From NCBI GenBank assembly GCA_001507425.1, contig LMAJ01000019.1, forward strand, positions 1 through 64,000: a stretch of DNA of 64,000 nucleotides, in the 5' to 3' direction. Below, one piece after another: positions 27,380-36,484 of the stretch (position 1 is the first letter of the stretch; each line of letters begins with the position of its first letter). The notes beneath the pieces are model-generated. The model did no database searches, was not told where the DNA came from, and was given only the letters and a program-made list of their open reading frames with translations. Position numbers and translations under genes: made by a program. Source of the DNA: Flavobacteriaceae bacterium CRH (lineage in GTDB: Bacteria > Bacteroidota > Bacteroidia > Flavobacteriales > Flavobacteriaceae).

Positions 27380-29191
27380 ATGGCAAAAATACCTTTGCAC
27401 ACATTTCATATTCCGGTAATGGGACTTGCTTATACGATTGACAGTCCAATTCGTGTGGCACAATACGGCATTTCATCTGTAATTTCAATAGCCGATGATG
27501 ATTTAATTGAGAAGATGCGTAACTTTTATAGCACCAAATTCAATCTTCCGTACGAAGAAATCACTCAGAAATTTCAGGATTACCGCGCAGAAAGAATTAC
27601 GTCATATCTAAATTTAGTAGACAAAATTGTAAAGCAAAAATTCGAAGGTTTTAAAACGGAATTAGCGGAAAGCAAAACGGCTCTGGAAAATTTCATGTCG
27701 ATGTTACCGAATACTTCTGACATTAAAAAAGGTTTTCAGAATTTATTGGATGATGGAATTTCTTTTAAAGAAAACATTCTGAACTACATTGAATCGCATC
27801 TTTCTGCCGGAGCAATTGATGTCAATATTATGACGAAACTTGACAAAGATAATTTCGTTAAAAACGAACAGCTTCCGATTGAATTTAACGATGCTCACGC
27901 GGCTTTAAGAGGTTTTGCAAATAGTAATCTTGAATCTTCAGTTGTGCTTTCTGCAGGAATGAATCCGAGGCTCTACAGTTATTTTGAAAATTTTCCGGAT
28001 TTTTTTCCAAATCAAAAAAATGAACTTAAAAAGAAAATCATTTTAAAAGTTAGTGATTTTAGATCTGCCATGATTCAGGGAAATTTCCTGGCTAAAAAAG
28101 GACTTTGGGTCTCTGAATACCGAATAGAATCGGGATTAAATTGTGGCGGCCACGCCTTTGCTACAGACGGACTTTTACTGGGAACAATTTTAGAGGAATT
28201 CAAACAGAAAAAAGAACAATTACTTCAATCTTCACACGAATTGATGGTTAAAGTTTTGCAGCAAAAAAACCTCATATTTCCTGATCAGCCTTTAGCTGTT
28301 AAGATAACGGTTCAGGGTGGCGTAGGAACTGCTGAAGAACATGAGTTTTTATTAAATACTTACAATGTAGATTCTGTTGGCTGGGGTTCTCCTTTTTTAT
28401 TAGTTCCGGAAGCAACTTCTGTTGATGTTAACACAAGAAAATTATTGATTAATGCAAAAGAAAAAGATTTGTATTTAAGTCATATTTCGCCTTTGGGAGT
28501 TCCGTTTAATACTTTGAGAGGAACTACAAATGAAATTTTAAAGCAAAAACGAATTCAGGAAAATAAAGCGGGAAGTTCTTGCCCGAAAAAATTCCTCGCT
28601 TTAAGTAAAGAATATGATCCTCATGGAATTTGTACGGCATCTAAAAAATATCAGGATATTAAACTTCAAGAGCTAAATAACAGCAAAGAAACGCTTTCGC
28701 TTACTGCTTTTGAAAACGCTAAATTTAAAATTACGGAGAAATCTTGTTTGTGTGTTGGTTTGGCAAATGCATCGTATTTAGAAAATGATATTAAAATAAA
28801 AGGACAAGCACAAGGCGTTGTTATTTGTCCTGGGCCAAATATGGCGTATTTTGATCAGGAAGTTTCACTTTCTGATATGGTTGGACACATTTATGGAAAT
28901 ACGTCTGTTTTAAGGGCTAATAATCGTCCTAATTTATTTGTGAAAGAATTAAAAATGTATATTGATTATTTTCAAAATGAGATCGAAACTGTTTCAGGCG
29001 AAATAACAGCCAATCAACTTAAAAAATGGAATAGTTTTAAAGCTAATCTTTTAGATGGAATTGAGTATTACCAAGATTTATTTTCGACAAGTTTTTATTT
29101 TAAAAGCGATGTAGAAAAAATTAAAAACCAATTTGATTCTTATAAAGCAGAATTAATTGCAATTAAAATTCCGCAACCGGAAATGGTATAA
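27380..29191 (+). CDS. Conserved-looking protein of unknown function, possible flavin-dependent TIM-barrel type
   Basis: 603 residues, no signal peptide or membrane segment. I do not recognise a named family. The N terminus (HIPVMGLAYTIDSPIRVAQYGISSVISI, from residue 10) resembles the first strand-helix unit of FMN-dependent barrels such as nitronate monooxygenases. VQGGVGTAEEHEFLL (311-325) and VDSVGWGSPFLLVPE after it resemble the phosphate-binding end of such a barrel. SGLNCGGHAFATDG (251-264) is striking. Cysteines 401, 418, 456, 458 and 483 cluster in the C-terminal third and could bind metal or an Fe-S cluster. All of this is inference from motif shape. It is monocistronic, ending at a strong terminator. 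Confidence 0.6.
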   Translation: MAKIPLHTFHIPVMGLAYTIDSPIRVAQYGISSVISIADDDLIEKMRNFYSTKFNLPYEEITQKFQDYRAERITSYLNLVDKIVKQKFEGFKTELAESKTALENFMSMLPNTSDIKKGFQNLLDDGISFKENILNYIESHLSAGAIDVNIMTKLDKDNFVKNEQLPIEFNDAHAALRGFANSNLESSVVLSAGMNPRLYSYFENFPDFFPNQKNELKKKIILKVSDFRSAMIQGNFLAKKGLWVSEYRIESGLNCGGHAFATDGLLLGTILEEFKQKKEQLLQSSHELMVKVLQQKNLIFPDQPLAVKITVQGGVGTAEEHEFLLNTYNVDSVGWGSPFLLVPEATSVDVNTRKLLINAKEKDLYLSHISPLGVPFNTLRGTTNEILKQKRIQENKAGSSCPKKFLALSKEYDPHGICTASKKYQDIKLQELNNSKETLSLTAFENAKFKITEKSCLCVGLANASYLENDIKIKGQAQGVVICPGPNMAYFDQEVSLSDMVGHIYGNTSVLRANNRPNLFVKELKMYIDYFQNEIETVSGEITANQLKKWNSFKANLLDGIEYYQDLFSTSFYFKSDVEKIKNQFDSYKAELIAIKIPQPEMV

Positions 29192-29197
29192 AAAAAC

Positions 29198-29230
29198 AAA
29201 CCCCAAATTAAACTTTAATTTGGGGTTTTA
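29198..29230. terminator. Bidirectional terminator
   Basis: AAACCCCAAATTAAA (29198-29212), one-base centre, TTTAATTTGGGGTTT (29214-29228). It serves the 603-residue protein gene (plus) and the glycine-zipper gene (minus). Confidence 0.85.
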
Positions 29231-29251
29231 TATTTGATAAGAATTTAAATC

Positions 29252-29686
29252 TTATTCATTCCTTTTATTTTTGCTATCGATAACAGCACCTGTTCCAGTT
29301 CCTAAAGCAGCTCCGGCTAAACCACCAATAATGGCACCTTCGCCTTTTTTCTTACTGACAATTGCTCCTGTTGCAGCACCAACTCCGGCACCAATTACAG
29401 CACCTTTTGCAGTCGCACTCCAACCTTTCTTTTTAGTTGTCGTTGTTGTAGTTGCAGTTCCATTAGCCTGCTGATGCACTACTACTACTTTTTGAGACTC
29501 TACTTTTTGCTGTTCTTCTTTCATATTGGCCATTTCAGTTTTCATTGAATCAATAACTCTTTGTTTATTAATTTCAACTTTCATTGAATCAATACTGGCT
29601 TGTTTTGCTTTGTTTAAATCTTCTTTGCTTTGATTTTGACAAGAGATTATAGTTAAAGCGGCGAATAATATATATAAGGCTTTCAT
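29252..29686 (-). CDS. Glycine-zipper lipoprotein
   Basis: 144 residues. Lipoprotein signal (LTIISC, Cys at 16), then an acidic/basic helical segment with the internal repeat IDSMK (residues about 32 and 45). A Thr-rich linker follows, and then a glycine-zipper region, AVIGAGVGAATGAIVSKKKGEGAIIGG and onward. Glycine-zipper segments insert in membranes; such lipoproteins are common in the envelope, with unclear function. Confidence 0.75.
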   Translation of the reverse strand: MKALYILFAALTIISCQNQSKEDLNKAKQASIDSMKVEINKQRVIDSMKTEMANMKEEQQKVESQKVVVVHQQANGTATTTTTTKKKGWSATAKGAVIGAGVGAATGAIVSKKKGEGAIIGGLAGAALGTGTGAVIDSKNKRNE

Positions 29687-30033
29687 GATTGTAGTTTTAA
29701 AAGTTATTACACTACAAAGTAAAGAAGATTGTTTTTGTTGAAGTTATATGATTTGCATGAAAGGTTACAAAATTATTAGTATTCCAACGCGGATAAAACG
29801 GATTGCTAAAGCAAAACACGGACTTTTACTGATTTTATATTCTCGCAGATTCTGCAGATTTAGCAAATTTTTTAAGAATAATATAAAATCTCGCAAAGGC
29901 GCAGAGGCGCAAAGCTCATTTAGCCACAGATTAAGGATTAAATTGATTAAAAAAAAAATCTGCTAAATCTGCGTGAAACAAAACTTTAAGTCTTTGCGAA
30001 ATTATTATACTTTTGTTTTATTCTCTCAAACTT
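29687..30033. other. Intergenic region with degenerate palindromic repeats
   Basis: 347 bp. From about 29846 to 30003 it carries arms related to family E: CAGATTCTGCAGATTTAGCAAA pairs with a stretch near 29958-29980 (AAATCTGCTAAATCTGCG), and CTCGCAAAGGCGCAGAGG occurs between. No gene; ORF 29748-29966 is in this repeat and rejected. Confidence 0.5.
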
Positions 30034-31311
30034 TTACTTACCCAAAATTCCTTTTTTCAGGATTTGCCCAAAGTCAAACATATCTTCATAAGAGCAATAT
30101 AAAGGAACTGGCGCCAAACGAATTACATTTGGTTCGCGCCAATCTGTAATAACTCCGTTTTTCATTAAATAATCGAACAAACTCATGCCTTCTCCGTGCA
30201 GCAAAACCGATAATTGAGATGCTCTTTCTAATGGATTTGATGGCGTGATAACTTCAAAAGTTCCATTAACTTCCTTATCTATTTCATGCAAAATGAATTC
30301 TAAATAAGAAGTGATATGATCTCTCTTTTTTATTAAAGCATCCATTCCAACCTCAGCAAACATATCTACTGAAGCTAGATAAGGCGCTAAAGAAAGTACC
30401 GGTAAATTACTAATCTGCCAGCCATCGGCACCGTGAACCGGATCGAAGTTTGGTTCCATTTTAAAACGGCGTTCTTTATTGTGTCCCCACCAACCTGCAA
30501 ATCTCGGCAAGTCAGCATCATTATGATGTTTTTCGTGTACAAAACAGCCGGAAGCATTTCCCGGGCCTGAATTCATATATTTATAACTACACCAGGCGGC
30601 AAAGTCTACATTCCAATCATGAAGTTCAAGTTTGATATTTCCGGCAGCGTGGGCTAAATCCCAACCCACTTTTGCCCCTGCTTTTTGTCCGGCAGCAGTA
30701 ATGGTTTTAATATCAAAAACTTGTCCGGTATAATAGTTTACGCCGCCAATTAAAACTAAAGCCAGCTCATCGCCAACTTCTTCTATTTTTGCCAGAACAT
30801 CTTCAAGACGAATATTGTGTTCGCCTTCTCTACGTTTAATTTCTACAATGGCATCTTCCGGTTTATAGCCATGAAAATGTACCTGACTCTGAAACATATA
30901 CTGATCTGAAGGAAATGCTTTTTCTTCGCAGATTATTTTATAACGATTGCCTTTTGGCTGATAAAATGAAACCATCAATAAATGAAGATTTACCGTTAAA
31001 GTATTCATTACTGTAACTTCTGACGGAAGTGCCCCAACAATTTTACTCAATGGTTCTGCAAATCTTTCCTGATAATCCCACCAGGGTTTTTCGGCATAAA
31101 AATGGCCTTCAACAGCAAGTTCTGCCCAATCATTCATTACTTCGTCAATATAGGCTTTGGTACGTTTGGGTTGTAATCCTAGAGAGTTTCCTGTAAAATA
31201 AATAACTCGTTTGTCATTCACTTTAGGAAAAATAAATTGTTCTTGATAATGGTTTAAAGCATCTTGTGAATCAAGTTGTTTCGCAAATTCGCGTGTATTT
31301 TGAAAAGTCAT
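30034..31311 (-). CDS. kynU: Kynureninase
   Basis: 425 residues from the ATG at 31311 (MTFQNTREFAKQL). The frame extends 16 codons further upstream, but that part is low in complexity and not conserved-looking. This PLP-dependent enzyme cleaves 3-hydroxykynurenine or kynurenine to (hydroxy)anthranilate and alanine. Motifs: YFTGNSLGLQPK near the start, GWDLAHAAGNIKLELHDWNVDFAAW and the Schiff-base lysine in CSYKYMNSGPG. It pairs functionally with kmo (12410-13753), although the two are 17 kb apart. Confidence 0.93.
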   Translation of the reverse strand: MTFQNTREFAKQLDSQDALNHYQEQFIFPKVNDKRVIYFTGNSLGLQPKRTKAYIDEVMNDWAELAVEGHFYAEKPWWDYQERFAEPLSKIVGALPSEVTVMNTLTVNLHLLMVSFYQPKGNRYKIICEEKAFPSDQYMFQSQVHFHGYKPEDAIVEIKRREGEHNIRLEDVLAKIEEVGDELALVLIGGVNYYTGQVFDIKTITAAGQKAGAKVGWDLAHAAGNIKLELHDWNVDFAAWCSYKYMNSGPGNASGCFVHEKHHNDADLPRFAGWWGHNKERRFKMEPNFDPVHGADGWQISNLPVLSLAPYLASVDMFAEVGMDALIKKRDHITSYLEFILHEIDKEVNGTFEVITPSNPLERASQLSVLLHGEGMSLFDYLMKNGVITDWREPNVIRLAPVPLYCSYEDMFDFGQILKKGILGK

Positions 31312-31363
31312 TTTTTTTGTTTTGAAGCGTAAAAATAAGAAATGTTTCTTTTGTTTCAAGTTT

Positions 31364-31424
31364 CAGGTTTCAAGTTTAACGTTCGGCAAAACCTGAAACG
31401 GGAAACAAAAGAAACCTGAAACTT
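31364..31424. repeat. Short inverted repeat upstream of kynU
   Basis: GTTTCAGGTTTC-type arms: TTTCAGGTTTCAAG on the left and GAAACCTGAAAC on the right, in the gap between queA and kynU. Another of the many AT-rich flavobacterial palindromes; no function seen. Confidence 0.5.
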
Positions 31425-31485
31425 TTAAACATAAAAAAAACCCATCATTTCTGACAGGTATTCATATTTTATTTGAAATCTAAAA

Positions 31486-32535
31486 TTAGATGATCAACAT
31501 TGCATCTCCGTAAGAATAGAATTTATATCCTTCTTTGATTGCTTCTTCGTAAGCTCTTTTCATTAAATCGTGACCACAGAAAGCAGAAATCATCATTAAT
31601 AATGTTGATTTTGGTGTGTGGAAGTTTGTGATCATACAGTTTGCAATACTAAAATCGTGAGGAGGGAAAATAAATTTATTTGTCCAGCCTTCATAAGGAT
31701 TTAAAGTATTTTGAGATGAAACTGAACTTTCGATTGCACGCATTGATGTTGTTCCAACTGCACAAATACGTTTTTTAGCAATTTTAGCAGCGTTTACAAT
31801 ATCGCAAGCTTCTTGTTTAATGATCAATTCCTCAGAATCCATTTTGTGTTTCGATAAATCTTCTACCTCAACCGGGTTAAAAGTTCCTAAACCAACGTGA
31901 AGTGTTACTTCAGCAAAATTAATTCCTTTGATTTCTAATTTCTTCAAAAGGTGCTTAGAGAAGTGTAAACCTGCAGTTGGTGCAGCAACAGCTCCTTCTT
32001 CTTTTGCATAAATTGTTTGGTATCTTTCAGCATCTTCAGCAGTTACTTCTCTGTTGATGTATTTAGGAATTGGAGTTTCTCCAAGTTCTGTCAATTTGTT
32101 TCTGAATTCTTCGTAAGAACCGTCATATAAAAAACGTAAAGTTCTACCACGAGAAGTTGTATTGTCGATTACCTCAGCAACTAACGAATCGTCATCGCCA
32201 AAATAAAGTTTATTACCAATACGGATTTTACGAGCAGGATCTACTAAAACGTCCCAAAGACGTTGCTCAGAATTTAATTCTCTCAATAAGAAAACTTCAA
32301 TTCTTGCTCCTGTTTTTTCTTTGTTCCCGTACAAACGTGCAGGAAAAACTTTTGTATTATTAAGAATTAAAACGTCTCCGTCATCAAAATAATTGATAAC
32401 ATCTTTAAACATTTTATGTTCGATAGTTTGTTTTGCGCGGTCGATTACCATTAAACGAGATTCATCTCTGTTTTCTGCCGGGAATTCTGCTAAAAGTTCT
32501 TTTGGTAAATTAAATTGAAAATGTGATAATTTCAT
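31486..32535 (-). CDS. queA: tRNA preQ1(34) S-adenosylmethionine ribosyltransferase-isomerase
   Basis: 349 residues. QueA transfers and isomerises the ribosyl group of SAM to preQ1 in the tRNA anticodon, giving epoxyqueuosine. The start MKLSHFQFNLPKELLAEFPAENRDESRLMV, GAVAAPTAGLHFSKHLL and the late HTPKSTLLMMISAF are typical. QueE lies at 3942-4574, so two queuosine genes are in the window but not linked. It has its own promoter at 32599-32630. Confidence 0.94.
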   Translation of the reverse strand: MKLSHFQFNLPKELLAEFPAENRDESRLMVIDRAKQTIEHKMFKDVINYFDDGDVLILNNTKVFPARLYGNKEKTGARIEVFLLRELNSEQRLWDVLVDPARKIRIGNKLYFGDDDSLVAEVIDNTTSRGRTLRFLYDGSYEEFRNKLTELGETPIPKYINREVTAEDAERYQTIYAKEEGAVAAPTAGLHFSKHLLKKLEIKGINFAEVTLHVGLGTFNPVEVEDLSKHKMDSEELIIKQEACDIVNAAKIAKKRICAVGTTSMRAIESSVSSQNTLNPYEGWTNKFIFPPHDFSIANCMITNFHTPKSTLLMMISAFCGHDLMKRAYEEAIKEGYKFYSYGDAMLII

Positions 32536-32598
32536 ATTTGAATTGTTGATTTTAAAGTGTAGATCTTAGATTTTATATCTAAAATTATAAATCGTGTG

Positions 32599-32630
32599 CA
32601 AATATACGATTGTGAGATAGGCGTTGTCAA
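32599..32630 (-). promoter_or_regulatory. Predicted sigma-A type promoter of queA
   Basis: TTG (32630-32628), 21-base spacer, TATATTTG (32606-32599) on the minus strand, 64 bp before the queA start. Confidence 0.6.
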
Positions 32631-32701
32631 GTGTTTTGACGTTTATTTTCAAAAGTCGTTGATTTAGTGGCGTTTCAACAACATCAAAAAACGTTTTTTT
32701 C

Positions 32702-32843
32702 ACCATATAAGTTATATAAGTTCATTTAAGTTGAGTTTATTGTTTTGTCAAATGAAAAAAAACTCAAAAGCCTTCAGTTAAAAACTGAAGGCTTTTCAAA
32801 TTATGCTCATTTTAGTTAAATGAACTTATATAACTTATATGGT
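32702..32843. repeat. Family D inverted repeat around a terminator, copy 1
   Basis: Perfect 28-bp arms, from ACCATATAAGTTATATAAG (32702 on, to 32729) and the complement (32816-32843). The terminator hairpin of aroA lies in the middle. The same arm sequence recurs at 56641-56712 with an unrelated centre. Confidence 0.8.
32766..32796 (-). terminator. Terminator of aroA
   Basis: AAAAGCCTTCAGTT (32766-32779), loop AAA, AACTGAAGGCTTTT (32783-32796). It lies 55 bp after the aroA stop, within the family D repeat. Confidence 0.85.
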
Positions 32844-32850
32844 TAAATCT

Positions 32851-34080
32851 TTACAATTCTGAAATTTGGAAATTCAATTCTTTTAAATCATTCCAAAAAT
32901 CCGGATATGATTTAGAAACTACTTCTGCATCTTCAATAATTATAGGAACTTTAATTGCCAATGGTGCAAATGCCATTGCCATGCGGTGATCATTGTAAGT
33001 CCCAATTTTTATATTGTGATTTATATTTTGTGAAGTTACCAAAGTCAAAGAATCATTGGTTACTGAAATATTCGCACCCAATTTTGTCAATTCGATTCTA
33101 AGTGCTTCAAGTCGATCAGTTTCTTTAATTTTTAGAGTGTGAAGCCCTGTTAAATGACATCCAATTCCTAAACCTAAACATGTTACTACAATGGTTTGTG
33201 CAATATCCGGCGTATTGTTTAATTCGAAATTTACAGTTTCATAGTTAAAATTTGGTTGTTTCACCAACGTCATTTTGTTATTTTGAAATGTCGTTTTAAC
33301 TCCCAATTTTTCATAAAGAGAAACTAATTCAGAATCTCCCTGCAGACTGTTTTCTTTGTAACTGCTTAAAGTGATCGTTGCAGCATCGGCCAAAGCCACT
33401 AAACTGAAAAAGTATGATGCTGAACTCCAGTCAGATTCTACAACCATTTCTTTTGAAGGTACAGTTTCTTTTGGAAATACTTTTATCACGTTTCCTTCAA
33501 AACTGGTTTTAATATCTAAATCTGTCAGCAAAGCCAATGTCATTTTGATATATGGAATTGAAGTGATTTCGCCTTCTAAAGTCAACTCTAAACCATTTTC
33601 TAATTTTGAAGCCACAAGTAAAAGTGCTGATATGTATTGACTGCTTACATTGGCTGCCAAAGTTACTTTTGAAGCGGTAACTTTTTTCCCTTTGATTCGA
33701 ATTGGCGGATAACCTTCTTCTTTTTCATAAGAGATTTCAACTCCTAATTGTCCTAAAGCTTCAACTAAAATTTTTATTGGGCGTTCCTGCATTCTTTTTG
33801 AGCCTGTCATAATCACTTCGCAACCTTCATTTACAGCAAAATAAGCTGTTAAAAAACGCATTGCAGTTCCCGCGTGGTGAATGTCTACGATTTCTTCATT
33901 TCCAATTAATGCTTTTTGCATTACCTCGCTGTCATCAGAGTTTGAAGTATTGGCAAGTGTAATATTTGGAAACAAAGCCTTTAGTAATAATAAACGATTG
34001 GTTTCGCTTTTTGAGCCTGTAATATTTAATTGTGAATTATCAATGGTGAATTGTGAATTCGTGCTTAATTTTAAATTCAT
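32851..34080 (-). CDS. aroA: 3-phosphoshikimate 1-carboxyvinyltransferase (EPSP synthase)
   Basis: 409 residues. AroA joins phosphoenolpyruvate to shikimate-3-phosphate, the sixth step of the shikimate pathway. The conserved part begins at GSKSETNRLLLL (about residue 22), followed by GTAMRFLTAYF, and near the end HRMAMAF. The N-terminal 18 residues (with NSQFTIDNSQLN) are encoded by one arm of a palindromic repeat, and the start codon lies inside that repeat. The last gene of the minus-strand array from rsgA. Confidence 0.92.
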   Translation of the reverse strand: MNLKLSTNSQFTIDNSQLNITGSKSETNRLLLLKALFPNITLANTSNSDDSEVMQKALIGNEEIVDIHHAGTAMRFLTAYFAVNEGCEVIMTGSKRMQERPIKILVEALGQLGVEISYEKEEGYPPIRIKGKKVTASKVTLAANVSSQYISALLLVASKLENGLELTLEGEITSIPYIKMTLALLTDLDIKTSFEGNVIKVFPKETVPSKEMVVESDWSSASYFFSLVALADAATITLSSYKENSLQGDSELVSLYEKLGVKTTFQNNKMTLVKQPNFNYETVNFELNNTPDIAQTIVVTCLGLGIGCHLTGLHTLKIKETDRLEALRIELTKLGANISVTNDSLTLVTSQNINHNIKIGTYNDHRMAMAFAPLAIKVPIIIEDAEVVSKSYPDFWNDLKELNFQISEL

Positions 34081-34181
34081 GATCTTAATTATGAGTTGCG
34101 AATTATGAGTAATTTAATTCGAGCCCGCAATTTACCACTCCTCATTCATAATTCAAAATTCACCATTGATATTTCACAATT
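34028..34181. repeat. Palindromic repeat spanning the aroA start
   Basis: Outer arms 34028-34059 (inside aroA) and 34150-34181 (between the genes) pair at about 30 of 32 positions, e.g. TATCAATGGTGAATT with AATTCACCATTGATA. Inner arms near 34085-34110 (AATTATGAGT) and 34130-34150 (ACTCCTCATTCATAATT) also pair. The right outer arm reaches the stop codon of the pyrophosphohydrolase gene. Confidence 0.75.
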
Positions 34182-34506
34182 ATTTCAATTTATCGTTGTT
34201 TTTGTGACGATCTTTATCTCTAACCGATTTCAAGTCCATTTTTTTATCAAAAGCGGCTTGTAAATCAATTCCCGTTTGATTCGCCAGACATAAAACTACA
34301 AAGACGACATCGGCCAGTTCTTCGCCCAAATCTTTGTTTTTATCACTTTCTTTTTCTGATTGTTCGCCATATCTGCGTGCAATAATTCGGGCCACTTCCC
34401 CTACTTCTTCTGTAAGTTGTGCCATATTGGTTAATTCGTTAAAATAACGAACTCCGTGTTCTTTTATCCAGGTATCTACGTCTAGTTGGGCATTTTTCAA
34501 ATCCAT
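34180..34506 (-). CDS. MazG-like nucleotide pyrophosphohydrolase
   Basis: 108 residues, all-alpha NTP pyrophosphatase fold. The metal-binding acidic pattern is visible: LTEEVGEVARII and, about 35 residues on, DLGEELADVVFVVLCLA. Such enzymes hydrolyse non-canonical (d)NTPs. It starts 2 bp after the stop of the upstream DUF3857 gene, so it is in the same transcript. Confidence 0.85.
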   Translation of the reverse strand: MDLKNAQLDVDTWIKEHGVRYFNELTNMAQLTEEVGEVARIIARRYGEQSEKESDKNKDLGEELADVVFVVLCLANQTGIDLQAAFDKKMDLKSVRDKDRHKNNDKLK

Positions 34507-34508
34507 CG

Positions 34509-36482
34509 TTATATTTTTTTAAGGACAATTTTTTCATTTTGACTAACGATTATCTTCTGAAAAAACTCTTTCAGCATATCGTAGTCGCTCGCTACAAAAA
34601 TAGCTTTGTTTATTCCTTTTGTCACCTGAATTTGTATTTTATTTTCTTCGGCAATCATATTCATTATATAAGAGGCATCTTTGTTTTCAGTGCTGATGCG
34701 CATTGGTTTTGGCATCGATTCGATAACATAACCATCCGGAATTTCAAAGAAAACATTATAAGTATTCTGATCAGGATATCCAAAATAAATAGGCATTTGT
34801 CGTTCTTCCTGAACTAGTGGATTTGTAATGTCTGTAAAGAATAATAATGGTTTTAAAAATATTTTTCCCTCAATAACATCATAGGAATTATCAGATGTAA
34901 AACTAAATTTTTCAACTATTGGTTTTGATAAATCCTCACTTTTATTTTCTAATGAATAGTCTTTGATTTGTATTTTATTCAAATCATTTTCTAATTTTTC
35001 AAGATAAGCATCTTCATTATTATCGCTTGATTTTAATTCTCTAAATTGAAGTGCTGAATAATCTGCTCTTCGAATTCTTACCTGTCCTTCAATTTTTCTT
35101 AAATCAGGATTTATAGTAGCTGTTATTGTATAATTGGCTTTTGATGGCGTTTCCGGAATGAGTTCAATTTCCTGAGAGGAACCATCTGCTTTTATTAATC
35201 TTCCTTTCCAGTTCAATAGGTTTAATGGCAAAACATTTGGTGTTGTAAACTTGTTTGTTGCGTCTAATAATACCTTCTTTCCATCGATTTCTGCAGCCGC
35301 AATAACATAATTAAAAACGGTTCGGTTTGGAAATACCGGAACTCCGTTTTCAAGTGTACTAACTAAAACCGGGCTTACTTCGATCCCTGCATTTTTTAGC
35401 ATCGAAATCAGAATAAAATTTATTTCGGCAGCATTTCCTGTTTTTGCTTCATATGCTTTTTTAACTCCTTTATCTACGAAATATGCTTTTTCTTTATTCC
35501 AGTTCATTCTGTTTTGAACAAACTTAAAAATTGCGTTTAATCTTTCTGAAGGCAGATTTGCATTTGGCAACAAGGTTTTTAAATCATCTGAATAATAATT
35601 TTTAAGTTTAAGTTCTTTTCCAAAACTATCATTTTCATAAATACTTTTGGCAACGCCGTCCCATGTTTTTGTTAAATCTACAACGGGTTGTTGTGGAAAT
35701 CTCTTTCTTTCCAGTTCATTTTGTATAGATCCCGAGTGATTGCTTATGTTGTCTACAAATCTTTCTTTCTTTAGTGCCGGAATATTTTCAGAGGTGTACA
35801 AACTATTTATCTGTTTGTAACCAGTAGCAAATATTTGTTTGCTTTCGACTATTTCGCTGCTTGAGGTAATATTTAATTGGCCAATAAGTATCGTTTTATA
35901 AATAAGAAATTCAGGAATCTCTGTTTTATACTCAAAATAATTAACCGGAATATCATATTGAAAATCAAAATCAGGAAGTCGAACTACATTTTGTGATTTT
36001 ACTACATATTTAAATTCTATAACGGAGCCTACTTTTACATTTGGTAAAGTAATGGTCGCCTGGTTCCAGTATTTATTTACTTTGTTATTAAAAATACCTT
36101 CTCTGGTTATTTTTGTTTTTGCAATAGCGCCGTTTTCAAGATTATAAGTTACAGCAGTTGAAAAACTCACATTATCGTCATTCAAATTTCCGTATCCTAC
36201 ATAGTAAGAAACTCTATGGTTTGCCCAACTAAGACCTTCTTTTTTATAAATTTTAATTTTAAATTCATAAACATGGTTAGCGGTAAAACCCCTTCCTTCA
36301 CTGTAGGTAAAGAAAGTTTTTCCTTTTTTAAATAAAATTGTGGCCGGAGCTGTAGTATCTTTTGTGTTTACTTTTTCTTGTAATTCTTCAATTGTTACTT
36401 TATCTAATTCATAATTTTGAGCGCTAACTTTTGAAATATTTACAAGTAAAAAAGCAACTAGTACTAAACTCTTAAACCTCAT
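34509..36482 (-). CDS. DUF3857/transglutaminase-like protein, third tandem copy, catalytic residues lost
   Basis: 657 residues with a signal peptide (to about 21). N-terminal DUF3857 domain (about 40-250), transglutaminase-like core (about 290-410) and a C-terminal beta-rich region. Compared with the copy at 38543-40450, the catalytic Cys is replaced (GNAAEIN; Ala351) and the catalytic His is Tyr392, while the Asp in LLDAT (407) remains. It is therefore probably not an active transglutaminase or protease. Closest relative is its neighbour at 36485-38509. Confidence 0.85.
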   Translation of the reverse strand: MRFKSLVLVAFLLVNISKVSAQNYELDKVTIEELQEKVNTKDTTAPATILFKKGKTFFTYSEGRGFTANHVYEFKIKIYKKEGLSWANHRVSYYVGYGNLNDDNVSFSTAVTYNLENGAIAKTKITREGIFNNKVNKYWNQATITLPNVKVGSVIEFKYVVKSQNVVRLPDFDFQYDIPVNYFEYKTEIPEFLIYKTILIGQLNITSSSEIVESKQIFATGYKQINSLYTSENIPALKKERFVDNISNHSGSIQNELERKRFPQQPVVDLTKTWDGVAKSIYENDSFGKELKLKNYYSDDLKTLLPNANLPSERLNAIFKFVQNRMNWNKEKAYFVDKGVKKAYEAKTGNAAEINFILISMLKNAGIEVSPVLVSTLENGVPVFPNRTVFNYVIAAAEIDGKKVLLDATNKFTTPNVLPLNLLNWKGRLIKADGSSQEIELIPETPSKANYTITATINPDLRKIEGQVRIRRADYSALQFRELKSSDNNEDAYLEKLENDLNKIQIKDYSLENKSEDLSKPIVEKFSFTSDNSYDVIEGKIFLKPLLFFTDITNPLVQEERQMPIYFGYPDQNTYNVFFEIPDGYVIESMPKPMRISTENKDASYIMNMIAEENKIQIQVTKGINKAIFVASDYDMLKEFFQKIIVSQNEKIVLKKI

Positions 36483-36484
36483 AA

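Larger units (their letters stand above)
32536..32850. other. Intergenic region queA / aroA
   Basis: 315 bp: the queA promoter (32599-32630), AT-rich sequence, then a family D inverted repeat (32702-32843) that encloses the aroA terminator. No gene. Confidence 0.6.

Noticed and set aside
29748..29966. 72-codon ORF on the plus strand
   Set aside because: Lies in the family E-like repeat area and has no protein features.
32639..32690. Reverse ECF-type motif GACG..GTTTCA near queA
   Set aside because: The spacing between boxes is wrong; queA already has a good TAnnTTTG promoter.
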